A DNA stretch of 64,000 nt, from the NCBI RefSeq assembly GCF_011762185.1, contig NZ_JAASQJ010000005.1, positions 186,001-250,000 of the forward strand. The letters are read 5' to 3'. Below the pieces are notes generated by a model. The model was not told the DNA's origin and did no database searches. It saw only the letters and a program-made list of their open reading frames with translations. The DNA comes from Dyadobacter arcticus. Lineage in GTDB: Bacteria > Bacteroidota > Bacteroidia > Cytophagales > Spirosomataceae. The position numbers were made by a program, and so were the translations under genes. Positions 51,733 through 61,333 of this stretch are shown piece by piece (position 1 is the stretch's first letter; every line of letters begins with the position of its first letter).

Positions 51733-52738
51733 TCAACTCCCTCAACACCAGCATCTGCAACTCAGCCTGCGGTAGCAAAAGCTGATACTCAGCAACACCT
51801 ATCGGCTTGTTAATGTCTTGCAATGCTATTTCAACATCCAAATGATCTTTATCGGCACAAAGGATAATGCCGATGGAAGGGTTTTCATTCTCGCTTTTTT
51901 CCAAACGGTCAAGTAAGGAGAGGTAGAGGTTCATTTTTCCCACATATTCCGCTTTGAAACTGCCAATTTTCAGTTCAATCGCAACTAGGGAACGCAGGCC
52001 GCGATGAAAGAAAAGCATGTCTACAAAATATTCCTTACCATTGTATTCCAGCCGGTATTGGTTGCCAATGAAACTAAATCCTCTGCCCAATTCCAGTATA
52101 AATGCCCTTATTTTGGCAATCAGTCTGTTTTCCAGTTCCAACTCTTTAATGGGTTCCGTAACGCCCAAAAATCCCAGATTGTAGGTGCTTTTGAATACTT
52201 CGTTGGCATAATCGGCATGTGCCTCGGGGAGCGTCTGGTCAAAATTGTGTGTTTTGATTTGTGCCTGGCTGTAACTGTCCATTTTAATGGCATTCAGCAA
52301 TAAGTCTCTTGACCAACCTTTTGAGAGGGTTTCGCTTGCGTAGAATCCAACAGCTTCTAATAACTGTAACTTGTCCAGCAATAGCACATTATGTCCCCAA
52401 GGCAAAACTGCTACAGCCTGTAGCAGTTTTGTATCTGCTTGATAATAACGCTCATAAAAGCGTTTCATATTCCACAGATTTCTCAGCGACACACCCATAT
52501 CCGGAAATTCATTTTTCAAATCAATAGACAATTGTTTGACAACGCCGCTGCCATAACCTTCTTCCAACTGTCTCTCCGAAAGCAATTTTCCCAGATTCCA
52601 GTAAACGGACTGTGTGCTGCTATTTACCTGACGGGCAATGTGTATACGTGCCTCCCGAATCTGGCTAATAGCTTGGTGCAGTATTTCTTTGTACTCTGCT
52701 TCGTTGAAGCTTGGAAGTGTTATTTTGTCTTTACTCAT
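51725..52738 (-). CDS. PDDEXK nuclease-domain protein, YhcG/DUF1016 family
   Basis: 337 residues from ATG 52738 (MSKDKITL). An N-terminal DUF1016 helical domain (SVYWNLGKLLSERQLEEGYG, LRNLWNMKRFYERY, LPWGHNVLLLDKL) is followed by a restriction-endonuclease-like fold: FVDMLFFHRGLRSLVAIELK, the D...ExK core (Asp, Glu, Lys all present). Family members sit in defence islands and near type I restriction systems. Active-site residues are complete, so it is probably a working nuclease. Confidence 0.88.
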   Translation of the reverse strand: MSKDKITLPSFNEAEYKEILHQAISQIREARIHIARQVNSSTQSVYWNLGKLLSERQLEEGYGSGVVKQLSIDLKNEFPDMGVSLRNLWNMKRFYERYYQADTKLLQAVAVLPWGHNVLLLDKLQLLEAVGFYASETLSKGWSRDLLLNAIKMDSYSQAQIKTHNFDQTLPEAHADYANEVFKSTYNLGFLGVTEPIKELELENRLIAKIRAFILELGRGFSFIGNQYRLEYNGKEYFVDMLFFHRGLRSLVAIELKIGSFKAEYVGKMNLYLSLLDRLEKSENENPSIGIILCADKDHLDVEIALQDINKPIGVAEYQLLLPQAELQMLVLRELNA

Positions 52739-52869
52739 AAAAAGAAGGCATAACAAGCGATTTGGTTTCTCTTACTCATTCAGGTTCGTTTCGCGATCTG
52801 GTCAAATTTAGCTTTTTATTTTGGTTACGGTCAAATAACCTCACCTAACCGCCATCTTCACCATATCCT

Positions 52870-53427
52870 TCAGGCATAATGTGGAGCTGACTCGCGCAAT
52901 GCCCAATTGATACTCATCGGCTTCGCTCCATAATGGTCGATATAGTCGGCCAGGCCCAGGAAGACATAGGCAGTCGTATTATTGAATTCATCATTGTTCT
53001 TTTCCCGCACAAAAAGAAGAATAGATTTCCCTTTATGCTTTTGCTTTACATATGACAGCCCCTTGCCAGTCTCAGGCCGGGCCGTGTTCTGAGATTGCCA
53101 ATGAAATATCTTCTCACTGACTGCGTAATCGTTATACAATGTGGTTGGAGAGTAATTTGCTTCTGTCTTTTCCAGCGTTATGAGCAGCAGCACGGCATTC
53201 TTTGCTTCCAGGTTTACGACCCCTTCCCGGTTGCTGGATTTCCTTTCAAATGTGCTTTCTCCGAAAGCGGCCAAGATCTGTTCTCTCGAATATCGGCTAT
53301 ATACTTTGAGCGGTTGAACGAAAGTATCAGCAAGCAAATGTTTACTAGAGAGACAAATTCGCAGGGGTTTTGATAGAAAACGATGAAGGATATACGTTCC
53401 AGTACAACGACTCCTATCTTCGGTCAT
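52870..53427 (-). pseudogene. DUF3427 C-terminal fragment of a DEAD/DEAH helicase
   Basis: From about residue 43 the sequence matches the DUF3427 domain: YSREQILAAFGES, TLYNDYAVSEKIFHWQSQ, ILLFVREKNNDEF, YVFLGLADYIDHYG, KPMSINWAL. This domain normally ends a ~1000-residue superfamily II helicase with a phospholipase-D-like nuclease domain. Neither helicase motifs nor the nuclease are present upstream, so this is a 5'-truncated remnant. The first ~40 codons look unrelated. Confidence 0.75.
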
Positions 53428-53678
53428 CGGATGCTATGCTTGTGAGTTTGAACCAATAGGTGACTCTTCTTGCTGTATTTTACGAAAACCTCATTTTTAC
53501 ACGCGAATTCAACTGGATGTAACATCTTTGATAGCCTCCAGTAACATTTGAAACAGTCCCCCCGCACTCTGGTAACTAGTTTTGTTCTGTTGATCGACAC
53601 AGACCTTTGAAGCGCGTACCCACATCATCCTGGGTGCTGCTTCATCTCCAAGTTTCCAAACATCTAATCTTAACTGTT

Positions 53679-55361
53679 ATGAAAAAGGTATCCTTATTCT
53701 GTCTGACTTTTGTCTGGCTGGCATTGGTGATGCTGAGCCAGAGCTTGTCAGCGCAATGCCCAACAGCCGATCTGACTTTGTCTAATCAATTCAATGTCAA
53801 TAATTTCGCTACCAACTATCCTGGATGCTCGCATCTGACGCAGAGTCTTTATATTGATTTCGGTGACATTGCTGACCTTTCGCCGCTATCTGGTATCAGG
53901 CGGATTGACGGAAACCTGAGCTTAGGCTATCTAAACAATTTAACTAATTTGAACGGCCTGCATAATCTGATTTCCGTCGGCGGGCAATTTGATGTAATTG
54001 GAATGAATCAGTTGGTCAACTTAACCGGGTTGAACCAGTTGGTCAGTGTCGGGTCAGACTTCCGAATTCTCTCAAATACCAATCTGGTAAATCTCAATGG
54101 TCTAAATGCCCTCGTGTCCATTGGCGGCGGCCTTGATGTTGAGCAAAATCAGAAATTGAACAGTCTGGCTAAGTTGTCGAGTATCACCTCGGTAGATAAT
54201 TTATATATCAGCGGCACGCTGTCGCTCGCCAGTCTATCCGGTCTGCACAATATAACCAGCGTCAATGGTGCCGTCGACATAAGCGACAATGCGGGCCTGC
54301 TTAACCTGGATGCTTTGTCGGGATTAACAACTATTGCGGAAGATGTGGTTATTTCAGGGAATCCACTGATAGCCAACCTTGGCTTTCTTAGTCAATTTAC
54401 CAGCATTTCAGCAGACTTGTCTGTCACGGATAATGCAGCCTTGAACAGCCTCGACGGCTTACAAAACATTACGTCGGTTGGTGGAAGTCTTACAATTTCA
54501 GAAAACCCACTTACCTCGCTAAACGCTCTAAGTAAACTGACAAGCGTTGGTGAAGAACTGCGCCTTGAAGACTGTTCTCTGCTCACTAACTTAAGTGGGC
54601 TAGAAAAGCTGACGTCACCCATAGAGCACCTTTCGATTACGGGCAATCCGTTGCTAACGGACATCTCCGCTCTGGCAGGCATCAAAAAGATCAACAGTGC
54701 ATTAGAAATCACCTTCAATTCCAGTCTGGCAAATTGCGCTCTTCAAGTAATCTGTCAGGCTGTCAGTGGAGGCTTGGATTATATATATATCAGCGATAAC
54801 ACTGGATCATGTGCGACTCAAACAGCGGTTGAATCTGCTTGTACGGCTTTGCCTGTAACGCTGGTGCGTTTTGACGCGAAGAAGGAAAGTCGAGCTACGC
54901 TTTTATCCTGGGAGACTACCGTTGAAAACAACAGCAGCCACTTTGTGATTGAAAAAAGCAGTGAAAGGCGCATAAGCTGGAATGAAATAGGTTCAGTCAG
55001 ATCGGCCGGAGAAAGCAAAGAGGTTGTCCGCTATTCTTTTATCGACGCTGCTCCATTTACCGGAAAAAACCTCTACCGCCTAAAAATGATAGATACGGAC
55101 GGTTCATTTGCATTTAGCAGAATCCTCAACCTGGAATTTGAGCAGCTTGAAACAGTCGTATACCCAAATCCAGCCAGCAATTTCCTATATGTGGAAAAGA
55201 CGTTCACCGGGACTCCACTGGAAATCACAAATAGCGGTGGGGTCATCGTGTGGTCAGGTACAGCCAACCTGGGGATGCCACTTGATATCAGCTCCTTACA
55301 AAAAGGACTACATGTTCTTAGGACAAGGGGAAAGTCCATAAGATTTTTAATTAGAAAATAA
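53679..55361 (+). CDS. Secreted receptor-L-domain/leucine-rich-like protein with T9SS tail
   Basis: 560 residues from ATG 53679 (MKKVSLFC); earlier codons precede the true signal peptide (cleaved about SLSAQ). Residues ~40-390 are a series of about 23-residue solenoid units such as LTNLNGLHNLISVGGQFDV and LDGLQNITSVGGSLTIS, like the receptor L-domain or BspA-type repeats. Then a fibronectin-like module (ALPVTLVRFDAKKE) and a type A T9SS sorting tail (VVYPNPASNFLYVEK to LHVLRTRGKS). Exported and probably surface-bound. A TAGTTTTG box (53577-53584) is a possible -7 element. Confidence 0.85.
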   Translation: MKKVSLFCLTFVWLALVMLSQSLSAQCPTADLTLSNQFNVNNFATNYPGCSHLTQSLYIDFGDIADLSPLSGIRRIDGNLSLGYLNNLTNLNGLHNLISVGGQFDVIGMNQLVNLTGLNQLVSVGSDFRILSNTNLVNLNGLNALVSIGGGLDVEQNQKLNSLAKLSSITSVDNLYISGTLSLASLSGLHNITSVNGAVDISDNAGLLNLDALSGLTTIAEDVVISGNPLIANLGFLSQFTSISADLSVTDNAALNSLDGLQNITSVGGSLTISENPLTSLNALSKLTSVGEELRLEDCSLLTNLSGLEKLTSPIEHLSITGNPLLTDISALAGIKKINSALEITFNSSLANCALQVICQAVSGGLDYIYISDNTGSCATQTAVESACTALPVTLVRFDAKKESRATLLSWETTVENNSSHFVIEKSSERRISWNEIGSVRSAGESKEVVRYSFIDAAPFTGKNLYRLKMIDTDGSFAFSRILNLEFEQLETVVYPNPASNFLYVEKTFTGTPLEITNSGGVIVWSGTANLGMPLDISSLQKGLHVLRTRGKSIRFLIRK

Positions 55362-55570
55362 GTTATAGGAAAAAGATGTCTCATTCCGCACTTTTAAGCC
55401 AGTTCTTCCTGGGTCATATGCAAGTTTGTACACGCTGCTTTAATTTGTTGACCAACTATTAACAGTAAGGCATCCATGGAGGTAGAGTTTATGTAATATC
55501 TTACCAGGTAATTGTCTGGTGCCGGTTGGCGGCTGCGGAAATAATAACCTATTCTACCAGTTTTTTAGAG

Positions 55571-55578
55571 TAAATTTG
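55571..55578 (+). promoter_or_regulatory. Putative -7 box for the thioredoxin-histidine kinase operon
   Basis: TAAATTTG matches TAnnTTTG, 48 bases before the ATG. No clear -33 partner is visible. Confidence 0.3.
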
Positions 55579-55625
55579 ATAGGATTCTTAAAATATTTTT
55601 ATATAGACATCTCATAACTTCTCCA

Positions 55626-56225
55626 ATGATCAGAATGGGTTTGGTGATCGCATGGCTCACGATGCTGCTATCTTCGGTTGGGGTGCTTTTTTGGTATAAT
55701 GACTGGAAATACCGGCTCCCCACCCCTGTTCCTGCAAACTACGTGAATGTGCCGCCCGGTACCAAAATTGATCTGGGTAAAATGATCCAAAGTACCGGTG
55801 ACAAACCCGTTTTTCTACATTTCTATAATCCGGAATGCCCTTGTTCCCGATTTAATAAGAGCCACTTTCAATCACTGGTGCGCTCTTATGGAAACAGTGT
55901 TCACTTTGTTGTAGTGGTATTATCCGACAAAGCTTATTCGGCCGACGAAATACAGGATAAACTTGGGTTAAAGATACCGGTGGTATTTGATGAGTCCATT
56001 GCGACCCGCTGCGGCGTATATTCAACACCGCAGGCAGCTTTGATCGATAAGGATCAGAAACTCTACTACCGCGGAAACTATAATGCAAGCCGATATTGCA
56101 CCGAAGAAAAGACGGCATACGCAAAAATTGCGTTGAACGGCCTATTGAAAAGCCAGTCGTTGCCAACCCTCACAGCACAAGCATTGAAATCTTACGGATG
56201 TACAATGCCTGTTTGCAAAAATTAA
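55626..56225 (+). CDS. Membrane-anchored thioredoxin-fold protein
   Basis: 199 residues: an N-terminal anchor (LVIAWLTMLLSSVGVLFWY) and an extracytoplasmic thioredoxin fold with FLHFYNPECPCSRFNKSHF (a PECPC motif, Cys-x-Cys rather than CxxC) and VYSTPQAALID (the cis-Pro loop). Two more Cys near the C-terminus (YGCTMPVCK). The spacing suggests redox or metal-related rather than classic disulphide isomerase activity. It precedes the hybrid kinase by 16 bases, so probably the same transcript. Confidence 0.75.
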   Translation: MIRMGLVIAWLTMLLSSVGVLFWYNDWKYRLPTPVPANYVNVPPGTKIDLGKMIQSTGDKPVFLHFYNPECPCSRFNKSHFQSLVRSYGNSVHFVVVVLSDKAYSADEIQDKLGLKIPVVFDESIATRCGVYSTPQAALIDKDQKLYYRGNYNASRYCTEEKTAYAKIALNGLLKSQSLPTLTAQALKSYGCTMPVCKN

Positions 56226-56241
56226 CTGCTCCAAACCAAAT

Positions 56242-58482
56242 ATGAATCGGACTACCGCTTTGCCGGATAATCCAGTCGGTAACTTTCAATCGGAAATAAA
56301 GGAAAGATCGGATCGTCTGATGAATTTCTTCCTGCCAGGCTACTTTTTAGTTGGTCTGGCTTTGGCTGGATTTTACGATACGTGGACCATTGCCGTCGGT
56401 GTTGGTTGGATTTTGCTGTTGGCCTACTATTCCATCAAGTTTGCCTTGCCCAGGTCTGACCTGTACCAATATGTGCTCAGTGTGGTACTGGGTATTTTCA
56501 TGGCGCAGTTTATTTACCAGATGCACGGATTGTTTGAAATGCATTTCTTCGCTTTTATTGGCAGTGCGGTCCTGGTCACCTTTCAGAAATGGAAGCTGCA
56601 GGTACCGATGATGATCGTGGTACTGCTTCATCACGCCGTATTTGGGTATTTACAAAATACCGGTCTCTCCGAAGTCTATTTTACAACATTGGAATATTTC
56701 GATCTGCTGACTTTTATCATTCACATTTTATTGGCTGCTGCAATTTTCTTTATATGCGGGCTTTGGGCTTATACGCTCAACAGATCCTATGAATTACAGA
56801 TAAGCCAAATGGTACAAATGACCGAGCTCCAAAAGGAAGCCCAGCTTTCCCAGGAAAGAAAACAAAGTGAGGAAATACAAAGAAAGGCTAACGAAACCCT
56901 GAGGGCAACCAATGCCGAGTTGATCAAAGCGCGGCAGGAAGCGGACAGGGCCAACCAGGCCAAGAGCGTTTTTCTGGCAACCATGAGCCACGAGATACGC
57001 ACCCCGATGAACGGGGTTATCGGAATGGCAGCGCTTTTACAGGAAACGCCGCTAAATGAAGAGCAACGTATGTTTACTGAAACCATTGCTACGTGCGGCG
57101 ATACGCTGATAAACGTAATCAATGATATCCTTGATTTTTCAAAAATAGAATCGGGAAGCCTGGAACTTGAAAATGAGGATTTTAACCTGCGTCAGAATAT
57201 CGAGGACGTGCTGGATATCTTTGGCAGCAAGGCTGCCCAGATCGGTCTGGACCTTATTTATCAGATAGATGAAAAGATTCCGGTTCAAATCGTGGGCGAT
57301 TCATTGCGGCTGCGGCAGATATTGATCAATCTGGTGGGTAATGCAATGAAATTCACTGAACACGGCGAGGTCTGTGTGTATGTTACGCAAGAGGAAGCTG
57401 GTGTGGACGGGAAATTACAAATACGTTTCGATGTCCGTGACTCAGGAATTGGGATTCCCGAGGACAAATTGGACCGGCTTTTCAAAGCATTTTCACAGGT
57501 AGACCCTTCTACTACCCGCAAATACGGCGGCACCGGGTTGGGACTTGCCATATCCTCGAAGCTGGTAAACCTGATGGGCGGAGAAATCAGCGTGACCAGC
57601 GAAGTTGATCATGGCTCCACTTTTAGTTTTACAACAAAAACCAGCAGGGGTACCAAAATTCTGCCCACATACTACGGCCAGGATCTGGATGAACATAAGG
57701 GAAAGAAAGTCCTGCTTGTTGACGACAATGCGACTAACCTGGCGATTTTGAAACGGCAGATGGAAAGCTGGAAATTGCAGCCAGTATTAGCGTCATCTGG
57801 TTCGAAAGCGATGGAGATTTTATTTGAAGATAATGGATTTGACCTGGTACTGACCGACATGCAGATGCCGGAAATGGATGGTGTTAACTTAGCAGAAAAC
57901 ATCAAACGTTATGCCCCACAAATGCCCATTATTCTGCTCAGTTCCATTGGTGAAGAGCTAAAAGACCCGGATCGCCGGCTTTTTGCATCCATACTTACCA
58001 AACCCATACGCCAGCATGCCCTGAGCAACCACATCATGAATGCATTTCAAACAAAACCGCTGACAAAAACAGATGTTGTTTCAAACAAGCTTTCAACTGA
58101 CTTTTCAATCACCTACCCTTTTGACTTACTCGTAGCCGAAGATAATGTCATCAACCAGCATGTAATCGTCCGGATCCTCCAAAAACTGGGCTATCAGCCT
58201 GATGTTGTCAAAGACGGCCAGGAAGCGCTGGAAGCAGCAAACCTGAAAAAATATGATCTGATCCTGATGGATATGCAGATGCCAGTCATGGATGGCCTGG
58301 AAGCAACCCGCCTGATCCGTAAAACCGTTGTGAACCAGCCCATTATTATCGCGCTCACCGCCAATGCAATGGAAGGTACCCAGCAGCAATGTCTCGATGC
58401 AGGCATGAATGATTATATCAGCAAACCGATCAAACTGGATGAACTGACGGGTATGATCAGGAAATGGTCCCAGCAGGTTTGA
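56242..58482 (+). CDS. Hybrid sensor histidine kinase with two receiver domains
   Basis: 746 residues. Six or so membrane helices fill residues 27-180. A coiled coil (190-240) leads to HisKA with MSHEIRTPMNG (His250), then HATPase_c (LVGNAMKFTEHG N box; DSGIGIP, GGTGLGLAIS), receiver 1 with LTDMQMPEMDG (Asp539) and receiver 2 with LMDMQMPVMDG (Asp677). No output domain or Hpt is present, so phosphate must pass to another protein. The sensor is membrane-embedded with no large periplasmic loop. An adjacent thioredoxin-fold gene suggests a redox or envelope cue, which is inference. Confidence 0.92.
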   Translation: MNRTTALPDNPVGNFQSEIKERSDRLMNFFLPGYFLVGLALAGFYDTWTIAVGVGWILLLAYYSIKFALPRSDLYQYVLSVVLGIFMAQFIYQMHGLFEMHFFAFIGSAVLVTFQKWKLQVPMMIVVLLHHAVFGYLQNTGLSEVYFTTLEYFDLLTFIIHILLAAAIFFICGLWAYTLNRSYELQISQMVQMTELQKEAQLSQERKQSEEIQRKANETLRATNAELIKARQEADRANQAKSVFLATMSHEIRTPMNGVIGMAALLQETPLNEEQRMFTETIATCGDTLINVINDILDFSKIESGSLELENEDFNLRQNIEDVLDIFGSKAAQIGLDLIYQIDEKIPVQIVGDSLRLRQILINLVGNAMKFTEHGEVCVYVTQEEAGVDGKLQIRFDVRDSGIGIPEDKLDRLFKAFSQVDPSTTRKYGGTGLGLAISSKLVNLMGGEISVTSEVDHGSTFSFTTKTSRGTKILPTYYGQDLDEHKGKKVLLVDDNATNLAILKRQMESWKLQPVLASSGSKAMEILFEDNGFDLVLTDMQMPEMDGVNLAENIKRYAPQMPIILLSSIGEELKDPDRRLFASILTKPIRQHALSNHIMNAFQTKPLTKTDVVSNKLSTDFSITYPFDLLVAEDNVINQHVIVRILQKLGYQPDVVKDGQEALEAANLKKYDLILMDMQMPVMDGLEATRLIRKTVVNQPIIIALTANAMEGTQQQCLDAGMNDYISKPIKLDELTGMIRKWSQQV

Positions 58483-58511
58483 TAATTTTACAAACGCAGT
58501 AGTCCGACGCG

Positions 58512-58658
58512 GGACTGGATCGTTTTTCCGAAGATCTCGATTTCTAGCTGCTCAAAATAGAGCCTAATTTTTCAATCCTACCCAATGCCAGTGTTTTAGA
58601 TATTTGGAGTTCGCAGTATTTTCATGATTTGTCGGCAAAATTGAAAGTCGGCCCTTGA
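58512..58658 (+). pseudogene. AbiEii remnant, ends fused and middle deleted
   Basis: 49 codons. GLDRFSEDLDF, a TAG stop, LLKIEPNFSI, then directly PNASVLDIWSSQYFHDLSAK and KVGP ending at TGA. These match residues ~48-72 and ~265-284 of the AbiEii toxin at 41506-42366; about 190 codons between them are gone but the frame is kept. It sits between the hybrid kinase and the ABC-F gene. Confidence 0.85.
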
Positions 58659-58692
58659 AGTAACATATTTATTTAGAGTAACTTATGAAACC

Positions 58693-60330
58693 CTACTTCA
58701 CAAGTTGAAGATCCGCTATACTCTTCATCCTATTCCGCTCCAAAAACGCATCAATCGTCTCAAAATGCTCAATGACACGTTTGTCTTTGAACTCAAAGAC
58801 TTTTTGGGATAAACCTTGTAAAAAATCACGATCATGAGAGACCAGCACCAATGTTCCGTCGAAGTTCCTGAGCGCTTCTTTCAAAACATCTTTCGACTTC
58901 AAATCCAGGTGGTTTGTAGGTTCATCCAAAATCAACAGGTTTACAGGTTCCAGAAGCAACTTCACCATGGCAAGCCGCGTTTTTTCTCCACCCGACAATA
59001 CACTTACTTTCTTGTCGATATCTTCGCCCTGAAACATGAAGGCTCCCAAAATATTCTTGATCTGGGTTCTTACATCTCCTTCTGCGACCTCGTCCACCGT
59101 CTGAAATATAGTCAGATTGGGATCCAATAACGATGCTTGGTTTTGGGCAAAATAGCCGACCTTGACATTGTGTCCAAGCTGGCAGGTTCCGTCAACACCT
59201 ATCTGGCCCATAATAGCCTTGATCATCGTGGATTTACCCTCACCATTCCGGCCCACAAACGATACCTTTTCACCTCTTGAAATGATCATGCTGGCATTTT
59301 TAAACACAACCTGATCACCGTAGGATTTTGACACATCTTTCACGGTAACCGGATAGTCCCCAGACCGTGGCGAAGGGGGAAAACGAAGTTTTAGGGCTGA
59401 GTTGTCAATTTCATCAATTTCGATAATTTCCAGTTTCTCTAGCATGCGTTCGCGGGAGGAAACCTGGTTGGTTTTGGAGTATGTACCACGGAAACGTTCG
59501 ATAAATTGCATATTATCAGCAATCATTTTCTGCTGTTCCTGGTATGCCTTGACCTGATGTGACCTACGCTCCTCACGCAACACCAGGTAATGTGAATAGT
59601 TTGCTTTGTAGTCAAAAATCCGCCCCATGGTTACTTCAATCGTCCGGTTGGTAATGTTGTCGATGAAGGCACGGTCGTGAGAAATAACCATCACCGCATT
59701 CGACTTATTCACCAAAAAATCTTCCAGCCACATCACGGATTCAATGTCAATATGGTTTGTAGGCTCATCCAGCAAAATAAGGTCTGGCTTTTGCAATAGT
59801 ATTTTGGCAAGCTCAATGCGCATACGCCATCCTCCACTGAATTCCTTGGTTTGCCGATGAAAATCTTCCGGCCTGAATCCTAATCCTTTCAAGGCTTTCT
59901 CAACCTCCGCGTCATAATTGACTTCTTCCAATTGATAATACTTGTCACCCAGTTCGGTCACCTGTTCGATGATCGCCATATATTCATCGCTCTCGTAATC
60001 TGTGCGGGTTTCGAGCGCAAGATTGAGTTTTTCCATTTCGACACGCATTTCAAAAACCTGCTTGAACGCTTTGGCCGCTTCCTCGAAAACGGTACAGTTA
60101 TCTTCGGTGAGTAAATGTTGCGGCAAATAAGCGATCACAGCGTCTTTGGGCGCACGAACATGGCCGCGATTGGCTTTTTGTTCACCAGCAATAATTTTCA
60201 TCATGGTGGATTTCCCCGCTCCATTTTTACCCATCAAGGCAATTTTATCGGTAGGATTAATCACGAAGGAAACTTCGCTAAAAAGGACAGAACCGCTAAA
60301 TTCAACGGCCAAATTTTCAACTGTAATCAT
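58693..60330 (-). CDS. ABC-F family ATPase (YbiT-like)
   Basis: 545 residues, two ABC domains and no membrane segments. Walker A GKNGAGKST and GRNGEGKST; signatures FSGGWRMRIELA and LSGGEKTRLAMV; Walker B DLILLDEPTNHID and LLILDEPTNHLD. The linker (about 240-300, charged helical: SHQVKAYQEQQKM) is the ABC-F P-site tRNA-interaction motif region. The long second-position linker and ISRGEKVSFVGRNG are close to the YbiT group. ABC-F proteins act on the ribosome in translation rescue or antibiotic protection. Confidence 0.9.
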   Translation of the reverse strand: MITVENLAVEFSGSVLFSEVSFVINPTDKIALMGKNGAGKSTMMKIIAGEQKANRGHVRAPKDAVIAYLPQHLLTEDNCTVFEEAAKAFKQVFEMRVEMEKLNLALETRTDYESDEYMAIIEQVTELGDKYYQLEEVNYDAEVEKALKGLGFRPEDFHRQTKEFSGGWRMRIELAKILLQKPDLILLDEPTNHIDIESVMWLEDFLVNKSNAVMVISHDRAFIDNITNRTIEVTMGRIFDYKANYSHYLVLREERRSHQVKAYQEQQKMIADNMQFIERFRGTYSKTNQVSSRERMLEKLEIIEIDEIDNSALKLRFPPSPRSGDYPVTVKDVSKSYGDQVVFKNASMIISRGEKVSFVGRNGEGKSTMIKAIMGQIGVDGTCQLGHNVKVGYFAQNQASLLDPNLTIFQTVDEVAEGDVRTQIKNILGAFMFQGEDIDKKVSVLSGGEKTRLAMVKLLLEPVNLLILDEPTNHLDLKSKDVLKEALRNFDGTLVLVSHDRDFLQGLSQKVFEFKDKRVIEHFETIDAFLERNRMKSIADLQLVK

Positions 60331-60511
60331 CTTCTCATTTTTTGAAGCCGCAAAGCTACGATGATACGATTGAAAGAACGAGAAATGTCATTGAACCAAT
60401 TGTTATTTAGCGACGTATCCAAGTGAGTATACTGCGTTCTACCTAAATGCGTTAAAGCAGGTAACTAACTGAAATATATAAACTTACGTACGACATTATC
60501 AGTATATCTGA

Positions 60512-61099
60512 ATGCAAATGGATAAATCAAACGGATACGAGGACAACGCGGCGACATTCATTCGCTGTCGCTCTAAGGGCAGCAATGGAATCGGCGCGCC
60601 ATCAGTTCGGCACTGGGCAAGATCACTACCTCCAAATGCGACAGTGCTGGATATAGGTTGTGGTATAGGCCTGCCCATTTCGATGGCATTGGTAGATGAA
60701 GGTTTGACCGTTTATGGAATTGATGCGTCATCTTCGATGGTTCAAATCTTCAAGCAGAACTTCCCAAATAGTCCCGTCGCTTGTGAAGCCGCAGAAGATT
60801 CCTCATTTTTCAATAGGCAGTTCGATGCCATAATTGCCTGGGGGCTTTTATTCCTTCTGCCCGTAGAAACACAGGAAGTTGTGATTCAAAAAATGGCAAA
60901 TGCGCTGTCCACAGGCGGGAAACTATTGTTTACGGCACCATCTCAAAGAATGAAATGGGAAGATGCGATTACAGCAATAGAATCTATATCTCTCGGAGCG
61001 GAGAAATACAAAGAGTTACTAGCTGGATCTGGACTTTCGCTTATCGAGGAATTCGAAGATGAGGGAGAAAATCATTATTATCATGCTGTTAAGCTTTAA
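60512..61099 (+). CDS. Class I SAM-dependent methyltransferase
   Basis: 195 residues (a second ATG two codons in is equally likely). VLDIGCGIGLPISMALV is the SAM-binding glycine motif, TVYGIDASSSMV the acidic second strand, FDAIIAWGLLFLLP motif IV. Cytoplasmic; target unknown. A decayed copy lies in the element at 39935-40513, so the intact gene here is either its source or a sister acquired in the same way. It stands alone after the divergently oriented ABC-F gene. Confidence 0.85.
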   Translation: MQMDKSNGYEDNAATFIRCRSKGSNGIGAPSVRHWARSLPPNATVLDIGCGIGLPISMALVDEGLTVYGIDASSSMVQIFKQNFPNSPVACEAAEDSSFFNRQFDAIIAWGLLFLLPVETQEVVIQKMANALSTGGKLLFTAPSQRMKWEDAITAIESISLGAEKYKELLAGSGLSLIEEFEDEGENHYYHAVKL

Positions 61100-61333
61100 A
61101 GCCTGAATTCTACACCAAAGATCACATCTGCTTATCCCAATTTTACCTGCCAGTTTCTCCCATCCTGCCACGGCCCACTTTGCTGATCTGTAGGGAATTC
61201 CCCATTTGAACCATTCCATAACCGAGTTTTTTTAGCCTGTTACAAATGCGATAGTATTTGGGACAAAAACGACAGCCTTTTCACTCCTGTACGGATAGGT
61301 TTGTACAGAACAATCCAAAAACTCAAAAAACGT

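Noticed and set aside
61100..61333. Minus-strand frame overlapping the methyltransferase end (61019-61219)
   Set aside because: Mostly antisense to the methyltransferase, and no recognisable domain.
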